This document shows positions 9,885 through 18,272 of a stretch of 64,000 nt of DNA, one piece after another (the stretch's first letter is position 1; every line of letters begins with the position of its first letter). Source of the stretch: Thalassospira sp. ER-Se-21-Dark (lineage in GTDB: Bacteria; Pseudomonadota; Alphaproteobacteria; Rhodospirillales; Thalassospiraceae); the NCBI RefSeq assembly GCF_017922435.1, contig NZ_VDEZ01000001.1, positions 1,054,001 to 1,118,000 on the forward strand. The letters are read 5' to 3'. The notes beneath the pieces were generated by a model. It ran no database searches. It saw only the letters and a program-made list of their open reading frames with translations, and had not been told where the DNA came from. Both the position numbers and the translations under genes were made by a program.

Positions 9885-10241
9885 TCAGTCCAGTGCAGCC
9901 TGCGCCTGGGTGACCAGAGCTTTGAAAGCTTCCGGCTCACGCACTGCGATGTCGGCAAGAACCTTACGGTCCAGTTCAACACCAGCCTTTTTCAGGCCAT
10001 TCATGAACTGGGAATAGCTCAGACCGTTCTCACGTGCGCCAGCGTTGATACGCTGAATCCAGAGCGAGCGGAACTGGCGTTTCTTAACGCGACGATCGCG
10101 GTATGCATACTGCAGACCTTTTTCCACAGCCTGAACGGCGGTGCGGAAAGTATTGTTGCGGCGACCGCGGTAACCCTTGGCAGCCTTAATAACCTTGCGG
10201 TGACGAGCGTGTGAAGACACGCCCCCTTTTACACGAGCCAT
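9885..10241 (-). CDS. rplT: 50S ribosomal protein L20
   Basis: 118 residues, the standard length, with the typical [30 protein letters not shown] start and [20 protein letters not shown] centre. L20 binds 23S rRNA early in large-subunit assembly and in many bacteria also represses its own operon. It is 17 bases downstream of rpmI. Confidence 0.98.
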   Translation of the reverse strand: MARVKGGVSSHARHRKVIKAAKGYRGRRNNTFRTAVQAVEKGLQYAYRDRRVKKRQFRSLWIQRINAGARENGLSYSQFMNGLKKAGVELDRKVLADIAVREPEAFKALVTQAQAALD

Positions 10242-10258
10242 TTAACTCTCCTTCAACC

Positions 10259-10456
10259 TTAACCGTACGGCAGGAATTTTTTGACGATGCGGGCATCTGC
10301 GTCACAGAGGATCTCCGTGCCACGTGCCTGGCGCTTCATCTTGGTCGGTTTCGCAGTCAGAAGGTGGCGCTTGTTTGCCACGTTGTGACGGACTTTCCCG
10401 CTGGCGGTCAGGCGAAAGCGTTTTTTCGCACTCGCTTTGGTCTTCATCTTGGGCAT
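10259..10456 (-). CDS. rpmI: 50S ribosomal protein L35
   Basis: 65 residues from the ATG at 10456 (MPKMKTKASAKKRF, the canonical L35 start), with AAGGATAG just upstream. The frame is open further upstream to 10510, but that extension is not part of L35. The usual partner infC is not directly upstream; it lies 1.7 kb away behind two other genes. The 5' leader contains three inverted repeats. Confidence 0.97.
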   Translation of the reverse strand: MPKMKTKASAKKRFRLTASGKVRHNVANKRHLLTAKPTKMKRQARGTEILCDADARIVKKFLPYG

Positions 10457-10515
10457 TTTTCTATCCTTGCAAAAGCAATGAAAACGAAATCCCCTACGGC
10501 GGCTGGGCATGCCCT

Positions 10516-10612
10516 GAAGGATCTATATAAACCTTCCAGCCTCACCACCTGTTTTGGGGACGGGTGGTTATAGACTCCGACTTTACCTTTTTCAAGGGCC
10601 AATTCAGCCCTT
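10516..10612 (-). promoter_or_regulatory. Structured 5' leader of rpmI-rplT (three hairpins)
   Basis: Upstream of rpmI, reading leftward, are three inverted repeats: AAGGGC/GCCCTT (10594-10612), ACCACC/GGTGGT (10544-10568) and GAAGG/CCTTC (10516-10536). The last lies about 60 bases before the ATG. In other bacteria L20 represses its operon by binding leader RNA, so this may be an autoregulatory leader. That is inference; I cannot fold the RNA here. Confidence 0.4.
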
Positions 10613-10709
10613 TCCCCTTGCTTTTTGGGACATTGAGCCGCCATTGTGCGCAGGCACCACTTTTTCAGACCCAATCCATCATCGCGCATTTTGCCATCTG
10701 ACTGATCAC

Positions 10710-11660
10710 ATGTCGCAAATCACATCAATCATTTTGCCATTCTTTGCACTGATCGGTCTTGGCTGGATTGGCGGCAAGTTCAAGATCGTATCACCCGACG
10801 GTATGCGCGGCATCAACGGGTTTGTGTTCTATTTTGCACTGCCCGCCCTGTTGTTCAAGGCACTTGCAACCCGAAGCCCGTCAGAGATTTGGCAGCCTGA
10901 CATCATCCTCGCCTATGGCGGTGGTACTCTTGTGGTTTATGGCATTTCGCGGCTCATCGCCTCGCGCGTGTTCGATCTTGATCCGGCCAGCCAGACGCTG
11001 TTTTCCTTTGCCGGAACCATGGGCAATGTCGGCTTCATGGGGCTCCCGCTTATCATCGGTTTGCTTGGCCCTCTGGCGACTGTGCCGCTGATCGTCGCGC
11101 TCGCAGTTGATTTGATTGTGATGTTGCCGCTCTCCCTTTTGTTGCTGGAAGGGACAAAGCACGCAAAGGGCAGCCATCCGACCGGCAAGATCATAAGAGG
11201 CACCCTGACGAACCCGGTTGTACTTGCAATTATCATCGGCGTGCTTGCAAGTTTGCTTGATCTGGATTGGCCCGACGGCGTTGACTACTTGCTGGACTTG
11301 TTGGGGCAAAGTGCAGGTCCGGCGGCATTGTTTGCCATTGGCGTTGCGCTGGTTGGGCGACCAATTGCCGAAAAGCGCGCCGAACTTGCCACCATGTCGG
11401 TTGCCAAACTGATTGTGCACCCCATTGCAGTATTTATCGGGTTTTGGATTGTTGGCTCAGCAAGCGGGCTTGAAACAAAGGCCGTCTTATTACTGGCAGC
11501 CCTTCCAACAGCGGGAAATGTGTTCGTGATAGCAACGACCTATGACCGCTATATCGTGCGAAGTTCCTCGATCGTGCTGGTAACCACCGCACTTGGCGTC
11601 GTCAGCTTCTCTATGTTCTCGGTCTATATTGAGACGATTGTCGGGTGGCTTGGCCAGTAA
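10710..11660 (+). CDS. AEC-family (auxin efflux carrier type) transporter
   Basis: 316 residues from the ATG at 10710 (MSQITSIILPFFALIGLGWI); the frame is open further upstream but the family begins here. About ten hydrophobic segments in two five-helix halves cover the protein, with FYFALPALLFKALA in the first half and AALPTAGNVFVIATTYD in the second, both typical of the AEC/malonate-type permease family. The substrate is not predictable. It stands alone on the plus strand, between rpmI and infC where most relatives have no gene. Confidence 0.9.
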   Translation: MSQITSIILPFFALIGLGWIGGKFKIVSPDGMRGINGFVFYFALPALLFKALATRSPSEIWQPDIILAYGGGTLVVYGISRLIASRVFDLDPASQTLFSFAGTMGNVGFMGLPLIIGLLGPLATVPLIVALAVDLIVMLPLSLLLLEGTKHAKGSHPTGKIIRGTLTNPVVLAIIIGVLASLLDLDWPDGVDYLLDLLGQSAGPAALFAIGVALVGRPIAEKRAELATMSVAKLIVHPIAVFIGFWIVGSASGLETKAVLLLAALPTAGNVFVIATTYDRYIVRSSSIVLVTTALGVVSFSMFSVYIETIVGWLGQ

Positions 11661-11724
11661 AAGGGGCACAACAACCTGAGTTCAGAAAGAATGGCCGAAA
11701 ACACAATTAGGCTTCAGGCAACGG

Positions 11725-12129
11725 TCAGATTGCGGTCTTGATGGTATGTGCCCGACCGATCCATTTTTCGATTCGGCTCATAAGCTTTTCACGATTGATC
11801 GGTTTCAGCACGAAATCATTGCCGCCGGCGGCAACACCACCCCGCAGGTCTTCTTCACCCTGTCGCGCCGTGACATAAATGATTGCACAGGCCAGATCGG
11901 GGAACTGGGTCCGGACATTAATCGCGGTCTCGAACCCGTTCATGTCAGGCATCATGATATCCATCAGGATGATGCGCGGACGTTTGGTCTTGAGAAGTTT
12001 AAGAAGATCCTTGCCAGAGGAAACACCCTGAAACGTAAACCCGCCGCTTTCGACGATTCGTTTCAGGAGAACCAGACTTTTGGGGTCATCATCGACGCCC
12101 ACGATCAAAAGATCATTTCCGACTGGCAT
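11725..12129 (-). CDS. Single-domain response regulator (receiver only)
   Basis: 134 residues forming one CheY-like receiver and no output domain. The acidic pocket is VDDDP (13-16), the phosphoacceptor is Asp57 in ILMDIMMPDMNG, and Thr87 and Lys109 complete the switch set. It would act by protein contact or as a phosphorelay intermediate. No kinase adjoins it; the hybrid-less kinase at 3558-5633 is a possible partner only by proximity. The C-terminus ends just after the last helix. Confidence 0.93.
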   Translation of the reverse strand: MPVGNDLLIVGVDDDPKSLVLLKRIVESGGFTFQGVSSGKDLLKLLKTKRPRIILMDIMMPDMNGFETAINVRTQFPDLACAIIYVTARQGEEDLRGGVAAGGNDFVLKPINREKLMSRIEKWIGRAHTIKTAI

Positions 12130-12160
12130 GGCATTCCCTCTTTGGCTTGAACCTTGGGGT

Positions 12161-12192
12161 AAAAGGCAAAACGCCGCGTCTTAACGCGGCGC
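12161..12192 (-). terminator. Terminator overlapping the infC stop codon
   Basis: CGCCGCGT (12172-12179) and ACGCGGCG (12184-12191) form an 8-bp stem whose loop contains the infC stop codon. On the minus strand it is followed by TTTTGCCTTTT. It ends infC transcription before the response regulator. Confidence 0.8.
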
Positions 12193-12717
12193 CAGTACCA
12201 TAATCATAACACGACCTTCCATCTTTGGCATCATCTCCGGTTTTGCGAGGTCCTCGAGGTCCCCCGAAAAACGCTGAAGCATGCCAAGACCGAGGTCCTG
12301 GTGAGCCATCTCACGTCCGCGGAAACGCAACGTGACTTTCACCTTGTCTCCACCGCCAAGAAACTTCTGCGCAGCACGCAGTTTGACGTTGTAGTCATGG
12401 ATATCGATGTTCGGACGGAGTTTGATCTCCTTGACCTCGATAACCTTCTGTTTCTTTTTGGCCTCGTTCTGCTTCTTGCTTTGTTCGTATTTGAACTTGC
12501 CGTAATCAATCAGCTTGCAAACTGGCGGCTCGGCATTCGGAGCGACTTCGACAAGATCAAGTCCAGCTTCCGCTGCCATTTCAATGCCTTCACGCACCGT
12601 CATCGGGTCGGACATGTTGCCTTCAGAGTCAACAACACAGATGGAACGGGCTTTGATATCCTCATTGACGCGCGGACCTTCCTTGGTCGGCTGCATCGGT
12701 TTGCGTGGTCGTGCTAT
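12181..12717 (-). CDS. infC: Translation initiation factor IF-3, probable ATA start
   Basis: 178 residues if translation starts at the ATA codon at 12715-12717. AGGAG lies seven bases upstream of that codon, and the resulting N-terminus ([21 protein letters not shown]) matches alphaproteobacterial IF-3. The nearest ATGs are worse: 12771 adds a non-family extension that includes the SD itself, and 12696 has no SD. IF-3 discriminates against non-AUG starts, and a rare start codon lets it repress itself, as known for AUU in E. coli. N-domain (about 12-85) and C-domain (about 95-178) are intact. It is not linked to rpmI-rplT here. Confidence 0.95.
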   Translation of the reverse strand: MARPRKPMQPTKEGPRVNEDIKARSICVVDSEGNMSDPMTVREGIEMAAEAGLDLVEVAPNAEPPVCKLIDYGKFKYEQSKKQNEAKKKQKVIEVKEIKLRPNIDIHDYNVKLRAAQKFLGGGDKVKVTLRFRGREMAHQDLGLGMLQRFSGDLEDLAKPEMMPKMEGRVMIMVLAPR

Positions 12718-12918
12718 GGATAATCTCCTATGGTCATCAAACAAATCGGTTAGAAACAGAAAAACACGCAAGGACGTTCAGGGATGTTTTCCTTGAAACC
12801 TGACCTAGCATATCCACGTGCGTTCAGAAAGCAATGATTTTAGGCAATTACAGCGCCCTCAAAGCGCCATTTTCCGCGCCTTTGTCCGAGATCGCCAAAT
12901 CAGACAAATCCTGCAATC

Positions 12919-13953
12919 CTAGTCGGTTAGATCAAGGCGCTCACGAATGACATCCATCACCCGGTTTACCGTCAATTTTCGTAGATCACTCTCGCGTATA
13001 ATACTGACTGCATTGGGAGAGTGCCCACGGGGTGCGCAGCGCTTTGGATCGGACTCACGTGAAAACAAAACCACTGATGGCGCTCCGGCCGCTGCTGCAA
13101 TATGCATTGGACCGGTATCATTGCCAATCGCCAGAACCGAACGCGCTGCAAGCGATGCAATATCAAGAAACCCGGTACGCCCCATCAGATTGCGTGCCTT
13201 CGGGCACATCTGATCAATCCGGTTCAAAACATCTGCTTCGCTATCGGTTCCGATCAAAACCGGGGTCAAACGGTAATCGGCCAATTTCTTGGCAAGAAGA
13301 CCGAACCGCTCAGCTGGCCAGCGTTTCGCCGGACGGTGCGGTGCTCCGCCGGGGCAGATCAGAACAAACGGGCTTCGAATGCCAAATCGGTCTAGGTCTA
13401 TATCGGGCCCTGAAATGTATGGTGCTGGAACATCCTTGATACCGGCATCAGCAAGCTGGTCCGCATGTCGATCAATCGTATGCATATTTGAGCGCTCAGG
13501 ATTGGCATGCGGATGCGAGCAGCCACGCGCAATCCCTGACCATTCCGGCTTGGGTCCCGGCCAAAACAGTTTATAATAAAAGCCGGTCCGGTCGGACGTC
13601 TGCAGATCATAAACCCGGTCAAAATTACCGTTCCGAAGAAAACGTCGCAGCGCCAAGACTTCACGCACTTGAATCAGTTTTGGGCGACGGTCGATTGCGA
13701 TCGAATCAAAAAATCCGCTGGCCTTCATCAGATCAACATAAGGCCGCGTGGTCAGCACCGTGATATGCGCATCTGGATGGGCGACACGGATGGCCGCAAA
13801 CGGACCCATCGCCAAGACAACGTCGCCAAGCGCAGAAAGTTTGATGACAAGGATGCGTTTGCGCTTGGACTCTTCCGTCCCTTCCACAGGCTGTTCATCA
13901 ACCCAAAAATCATCAGGATTCACGGACATGCTTTCGGTTTTATTTTCGGTCAT
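12919..13953 (-). CDS. Glycosyltransferase family 9 (heptosyltransferase type)
   Basis: 344 residues. The GT9 fold shows ILVIKLSALGDVVLAMGPFAAIR (residues about 34-56) in the N-domain and the C-terminal signature AIGNDTGPMHIAAAAGAPSVVLF with the donor-binding loop. Such enzymes add heptose or related sugars to the lipopolysaccharide core in the cytoplasm. It overlaps the upstream GT4 gene by ATGA (13950-13953), so the two are translationally coupled and probably act on the same glycan. The first 30 residues are acidic and not part of the domain. Confidence 0.9.
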   Translation of the reverse strand: MTENKTESMSVNPDDFWVDEQPVEGTEESKRKRILVIKLSALGDVVLAMGPFAAIRVAHPDAHITVLTTRPYVDLMKASGFFDSIAIDRRPKLIQVREVLALRRFLRNGNFDRVYDLQTSDRTGFYYKLFWPGPKPEWSGIARGCSHPHANPERSNMHTIDRHADQLADAGIKDVPAPYISGPDIDLDRFGIRSPFVLICPGGAPHRPAKRWPAERFGLLAKKLADYRLTPVLIGTDSEADVLNRIDQMCPKARNLMGRTGFLDIASLAARSVLAIGNDTGPMHIAAAAGAPSVVLFSRESDPKRCAPRGHSPNAVSIIRESDLRKLTVNRVMDVIRERLDLTD

Positions 13954-15182
13954 GCAGCGTTCCTGATGACCCGTTTCAGCGCCTTGGCATAGACATTTAG
14001 TGTCCGCTCGGCCATTTGTTCCAAAGAGAATTCTGCAATTACATGATCGCGGCCCTTAACGGCAAGTTTGGCGCGCTTTTCGGGTGTAAGGCTAAGAACC
14101 TGAACCAAAGCACGGGACAATTGATCAACCTCGCCTGGACTGACCAACCATCCTGTTTCGCCCGGAAGAACCGTTTCCATTGCACCACCATGCGCCGTCG
14201 ACACAACCGGTCGCCCCATTGCCTGCGCTTCAGAAGGAACACGGCCAAAAGCCTCTGGTTCCATTGATGGGCAGGCAACGACATCCGCCAGCATATAGGC
14301 TGCTGGCATATCATTGCAGTGATCTACAATATGGACGATGTCTTCCAACCCAAGCTTGCGAGTCTGGCTCAAGATCTCTTCGCGATAACCTGTCCGCCCT
14401 TGATCCGATCCGACGATCAGACATCGTACTTTGCGATGGCCAAGTTGTTCAAGAACGGCGGGAAGCGAGCCAATTAGGAAGCTATGCCCCTTCCAGCGCG
14501 TGATACGCCCCGGCATCATGATGACATATTCCTCACCATTCAGGCGCCATTGGTTGGAAAGCGCAATCAGACGTTCTTGACTGACATTTTCCGGATTAAA
14601 CAGATCCACATTCGTCCCACGCGGCACGATATTGAGGCGATCCGGATCGACCTTGTAGTATTTGTTGATGTGGTTGGCGATATGCTTGGAAATCGCAATC
14701 ACCTGATCACCCATGGTCATGATCGCGTTATAGCGGCGCTTGAACGGGTTGTTGTATCCTGAGTAGGTGCCGTGGAAGGTCGTCACAAACGGAATGCCGG
14801 TCTTACGCGCCGCAAAATACGCACTCCAGGCCGGGGCACGTGAACGGGCGTGAATGATATCGACACCCTCTTCACGGATAAGTTTGACCAATGCATCGAT
14901 ATTCTTGCGCATGGTCAGGATGTTCTTAGATTTAAGCGGCAGGGTGATGTGCTTGGCACCAAACCGATCAAGTTCGCGTTCGAGCCGACCGCCCTGGGAT
15001 GCGACAAGGGCCTTGCCACCACCATCGACAATCGCGCGCGCGATATCAACTGTTCCGCGCTCCACACCACCCGCATCAAGTTCGGGAAGCACCTGTAAAA
15101 TAACGGCAGGCCGATAGTCCCCACCTTGCGCTTGGGGCTCTGATCGATAGACTGTTTCTGTCATTACTTCTGACGCGCTCAT
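13950..15182 (-). CDS. Glycosyltransferase family 4
   Basis: 410 residues from the ATG at 15182; a TGGAG lies just before it. An upstream in-frame start at 15230 would overlap the divergent hydrolase gene. GT-B fold: GGVERGTVDIARAIVDGGGKALV near the N-terminus and the C-terminal donor site with EPEAFGRVPSEAQAMGRPVV and ALV repeats. Probably a lipopolysaccharide or capsule sugar transferase, cooperating with the GT9 enzyme encoded immediately downstream. Acceptor and sugar cannot be told from sequence. Confidence 0.9.
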   Translation of the reverse strand: MSASEVMTETVYRSEPQAQGGDYRPAVILQVLPELDAGGVERGTVDIARAIVDGGGKALVASQGGRLERELDRFGAKHITLPLKSKNILTMRKNIDALVKLIREEGVDIIHARSRAPAWSAYFAARKTGIPFVTTFHGTYSGYNNPFKRRYNAIMTMGDQVIAISKHIANHINKYYKVDPDRLNIVPRGTNVDLFNPENVSQERLIALSNQWRLNGEEYVIMMPGRITRWKGHSFLIGSLPAVLEQLGHRKVRCLIVGSDQGRTGYREEILSQTRKLGLEDIVHIVDHCNDMPAAYMLADVVACPSMEPEAFGRVPSEAQAMGRPVVSTAHGGAMETVLPGETGWLVSPGEVDQLSRALVQVLSLTPEKRAKLAVKGRDHVIAEFSLEQMAERTLNVYAKALKRVIRNAA

Positions 15183-15221
15183 GCAACTCCAACCATCAAC
15201 ACCCAAGGACATACGCCCCGG

Positions 15222-16031
15222 ATGACACATGACCTGCCGACGCCACAGCCTGCAAAGCCCGAATATCTCAACCGTCCAGATGGCTTAAAAATCGCATACC
15301 ATCATACTCCGGGCAAGCAATCTGACATACAGGTGCACAATACACCCAGTGTAATGTTTCTCGGCGGGTTCATGTCAGACATGACCGGCACCAAGGCAAC
15401 CCACCTTGAGGCGCACTGCATTCGGCAGGGGGTGGCTTATACCCGCTTTGATTACACTGGTCACGGACAATCGTCGGGCAAATTTGCCGACGGCACCATC
15501 GGGCAGTGGGCACGTGATGCCATTGCAGTTCTTGATGAAATCACCTCTGGCCCGCAGATTCTTGTCGGTTCTTCGATGGGCGGCTGGATCATGCTTCTCG
15601 CAGCCCTCGCCCGACCGGAACGCATTGCCGGATTGGTTGGCATTGCTGCTGCCCCCGACTTTACCGAAGACCTGATGTGGGCGCAGTTCAGCGAAGAACA
15701 GAAAAAGACCATTATGGATAAAGGCGCGCTGATCGAGCCGACCGAATATGGCGATGATCCATACACGATCACTCGTGATCTGATTGAGGATGGCCGCAAT
15801 CAGCTTTTATTACGCAAGCCGATTGATCTGAAATGCCCAGTCCGACTGGTTCAGGGCATGCAGGATCCTGATGTGCCGTGGCAGACAGCGATCCGCCTGA
15901 CCGAGGCGCTGGTATCCGAGGATGTCCGCGTGGATTTGATCAAGACCGGTGATCACCGCCTTTCGGAGCCAGATCAGCTTGACGTGATCACCAAACATAT
16001 CGACGAAGTGATCGCAAAGACGTCGGGATAA
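15222..16031 (+). CDS. Alpha/beta hydrolase, ABHD10-like
   Basis: 269 residues. The oxyanion region is FLGGFMSDMTGTKA, the nucleophile elbow is GSSMGG with Ser118, and GDHRLS near residue 247 supplies the histidine. The pattern around the elbow (LVGSSMGGWIMLLAALARPE) resembles mitochondrial ABHD10, an esterase acting on acyl-glucuronides and S-acyl proteins. It is divergent from the glycosyltransferase pair and convergent with the Rieske gene. The substrate is not known. Confidence 0.88.
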   Translation: MTHDLPTPQPAKPEYLNRPDGLKIAYHHTPGKQSDIQVHNTPSVMFLGGFMSDMTGTKATHLEAHCIRQGVAYTRFDYTGHGQSSGKFADGTIGQWARDAIAVLDEITSGPQILVGSSMGGWIMLLAALARPERIAGLVGIAAAPDFTEDLMWAQFSEEQKKTIMDKGALIEPTEYGDDPYTITRDLIEDGRNQLLLRKPIDLKCPVRLVQGMQDPDVPWQTAIRLTEALVSEDVRVDLIKTGDHRLSEPDQLDVITKHIDEVIAKTSG

Positions 16032-16069
16032 TGCTCCGTCTCGCATAAATTACGTATGGCGATAGACGA

Positions 16070-16405
16070 TCAGGCCAGAACGACCTGATCGTCTTTTATT
16101 TTCACCGCAACCGGCTCAAGCATATCACCCGCGCACGGGCCGGATACACATTCGCCGTCCTCGATCCGAAACCGTGCGCCATGGGTCGAACAGATGATTT
16201 CATCGCCAAAGTCGCTGATGAATTCATCTGGTTCCATATCCAGCGGCACACCGATATGCGGACAGCTGTTGATATAGCCAAAGACGTCATCGCCACTACG
16301 GACAACAAAAATACCGGTACCACCAAGATTAAGGCCTTTGGCACCGGTGGCATCAAGATCGCTGAGCGCGCACAGCACCGTGCCGGGCGCAGGCAAATCA
16401 CTCAT
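16070..16405 (-). CDS. Rieske [2Fe-2S] ferredoxin-like protein
   Basis: 111 residues from the ATG at 16405 (MSDLPAPGTVLCALSDLDAT). The cluster ligands are in CPHIGVPLD and CSTHGARF, giving the CxH...CxxH pattern. It has no membrane anchor, so it is a soluble ferredoxin-type electron carrier, as found in NirD-like and oxygenase-associated proteins. The start overlaps the EVE gene stop by ATGA, so it is the last gene of the tsaD-gpsA-yciI-EVE operon. The partner is unknown. Confidence 0.92.
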   Translation of the reverse strand: MSDLPAPGTVLCALSDLDATGAKGLNLGGTGIFVVRSGDDVFGYINSCPHIGVPLDMEPDEFISDFGDEIICSTHGARFRIEDGECVSGPCAGDMLEPVAVKIKDDQVVLA

Positions 16406-16815
16406 GGATCGACCCCGCCCATCTCGCAGATCGCCACCCAAGACGCGTCATCAATTGGCATGACCGATAGACGCGATTGTTTGAGCAAGGCGAGATCGGA
16501 AAAGCGCTGATCGGCCTTGATATCGGCAAGGGTAACCGGCGTTTTCAACGGTTTGACCGTTTCGAAATCCACCTGAACAAACTTACCCTTTTCATCGGTC
16601 GGATCCGGGTAATATTCGCGCACCACTTGAACAATCCCGACAATGCGTTTTTCATTGACCGAGTGATAAAAGAACGCCTTGTCGCCGATTTTCATCGCGC
16701 GCAGGTTCTTGGCTGCCTGATGGTTACGCACACCATCCCAGCCTTCGACACCCTTCTTGACCTGATCGTCCCACGACCAGCTTCCCGGTTCGGTTTTGAC
16801 CAGCCAATACGCCAT
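16402..16815 (-). CDS. EVE-domain (PUA-like) protein
   Basis: 137 residues with the full EVE pattern: MAYWLVKTEPGSWSWDD, EGWDGVRNHQAAKNLRAM, DKAFFYHS and a C-terminal LSVMPIDDASW. EVE domains have a YTH/PUA-like fold that reads modified bases in RNA or DNA. It lies three bases after the YciI gene and overlaps the Rieske gene. EVE proteins accompany YciI and GpsA in many proteobacteria, probably reflecting a shared housekeeping operon. Confidence 0.95.
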   Translation of the reverse strand: MAYWLVKTEPGSWSWDDQVKKGVEGWDGVRNHQAAKNLRAMKIGDKAFFYHSVNEKRIVGIVQVVREYYPDPTDEKGKFVQVDFETVKPLKTPVTLADIKADQRFSDLALLKQSRLSVMPIDDASWVAICEMGGVDP

Positions 16816-16818
16816 GGA

Positions 16819-17097
16819 TCAGAAGACCTTCTTGAACGGACGAATAACAACGGATTCGAACAGGCCAGCCTTGGCATAAGGATCATTGGCAGCAAATTCG
16901 CGCGCGTCTTCGATGGCATCAAACTCGATGATAAAGACCGAGCCGTTCATGCCTTCCATGTCGGGATCAAGGGTCGGACCAGCTGCAACGATGCGATCAG
17001 CAAAACCGCCCTTGATATAGGCCAGATGGTCTTCGCGATTGGCCTTGCGCACATCAAGGTGGCCGGGCTTGTCAACACAACGGATGTAGAAATGCAT
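16819..17097 (-). CDS. YciI-family protein
   Basis: 92 residues, a ferredoxin-like alpha/beta fold of the YCII family. The conserved HLAYIKG and NDPYAKAGLFESVVIRPFKKVF segments are present. Catalytic function has been proposed from an Asp-His pair but is unproven for most members. It lies 102 bases downstream of gpsA and directly before the EVE gene. Confidence 0.93.
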   Translation of the reverse strand: MHFYIRCVDKPGHLDVRKANREDHLAYIKGGFADRIVAAGPTLDPDMEGMNGSVFIIEFDAIEDAREFAANDPYAKAGLFESVVIRPFKKVF

Positions 17098-17199
17098 GAA
17101 CGGTTTCCTGCTTCTTTATGGGTTCAATATTCATAAATTGACAGAAGCCCCGCGCATTCTCAAGCCGAACTGCGCGGTCAATAACCGCAAGGCCAGAAT

Positions 17200-18204
17200 T
17201 TAATCGGCGTTTTCAAGCTCATCACGGAACGGGCGCTGCAACAGGGCATTGATCGTGCTGCGCAGATCCGCATCGTGATTGGCAACCTGATCAACCGCCG
17301 CACAGATCGGCATTTCGACACCATATTTTCTGGCAACAGCGGTGATGGATGCCGCGGTATGCACGCCTTCGGTCACGGACCGGCGTTCGGCCAGAATGTC
17401 CTGTGCCTTGCGACCTTCGCCCAGTGCGACACCAAAGGTGTAATTGCGTGATAACGTCCCGGTGCAGGTCAAGGTCAAGTCACCAAGACCGGCAAGTCCC
17501 AGCATGGTTTCAACCCGACCCCCCATGGCAACCGCCAGACGCGACATTTCAGCAATACCACGGGTAATCAGGGCTGCACGGGCGTTGTCACCCAATTTCA
17601 ACCCGGCCACCACGCCACTGGCAATCGCCAGAACGTTCTTGATCGCGCCAGCCACCTCAACACCAGCGACATCGGTACTGAAATAAGGACGGAATTCCGG
17701 CGTGCCGATCAACTCCACCAGGCGTTTACCCAGGGCACGATCCTCACAAGCCAGCGTGATTGCGGCTGGCAGGCCGATCGCAACCTCCTTGGCAAAGGTC
17801 GGCCCTGACAGAACTGCCACCGGCACGTTTCCAAGGGTTTCGGAAACCACCTGTGCCATCAGGGCACCGGTTTCCTTTTCAATGCCCTTGCAGCAAATTA
17901 CCGCCGGAAGCGGATCTGGCCAATGCGATGACAATTTGATCAGGGTTTCACGCAAATGCTGTGCCGGCGTCACCAGCAAAACCGCATCAGAATCACGCAG
18001 ACCTTCGTAATGCGTAGTGGCCCGCAAGGCGCCCGGAAGCTCTATACCCGGCAGATAAAGATCGTTCTCACCTTTGGTGTTGATCCGGTCGGCCAGTTCT
18101 TCGTTGCGCAAAATCAGTTCAACGTCTTCGCCAGCCCGCACAGCCTGCACAGCCAGAGCCGTTCCCCAAGCACCGCCACCCACAACTGTAATGCGCTTTT
18201 TCAT
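17200..18204 (-). CDS. gpsA: Glycerol-3-phosphate dehydrogenase [NAD(P)+]
   Basis: 334 residues, the family length. The NAD-binding loop is VVGGGAWGTALAVQ (6-19), the catalytic region includes AGAIKNVLAIASGVVAGLKLG, and LSRNYTFGVALGEG lies in the C-terminal domain. It reduces dihydroxyacetone phosphate to sn-glycerol 3-phosphate for phospholipid synthesis. It is 68 bases downstream of tsaD on the same strand. Confidence 0.98.
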   Translation of the reverse strand: MKKRITVVGGGAWGTALAVQAVRAGEDVELILRNEELADRINTKGENDLYLPGIELPGALRATTHYEGLRDSDAVLLVTPAQHLRETLIKLSSHWPDPLPAVICCKGIEKETGALMAQVVSETLGNVPVAVLSGPTFAKEVAIGLPAAITLACEDRALGKRLVELIGTPEFRPYFSTDVAGVEVAGAIKNVLAIASGVVAGLKLGDNARAALITRGIAEMSRLAVAMGGRVETMLGLAGLGDLTLTCTGTLSRNYTFGVALGEGRKAQDILAERRSVTEGVHTAASITAVARKYGVEMPICAAVDQVANHDADLRSTINALLQRPFRDELENAD

Positions 18205-18272
18205 GATGTTTGTCCGGCAAAAATGAAGTTGTTTCGAGGATCGGCAAATACGTCAAACGCGGCAGATGGGCC

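Noticed and set aside
8475-10214. 579-codon plus-strand open frame across pheT, pheS and rplT
   Set aside because: It runs antisense to three well-supported genes and has no domain or ribosome site.
17149-17187. CCGCGCA/TGCGCGG inverted repeat between yciI and gpsA genes
   Set aside because: Seven-base arms with a spacer of about 15 in GC-rich sequence; no T-run, so not a defensible terminator.
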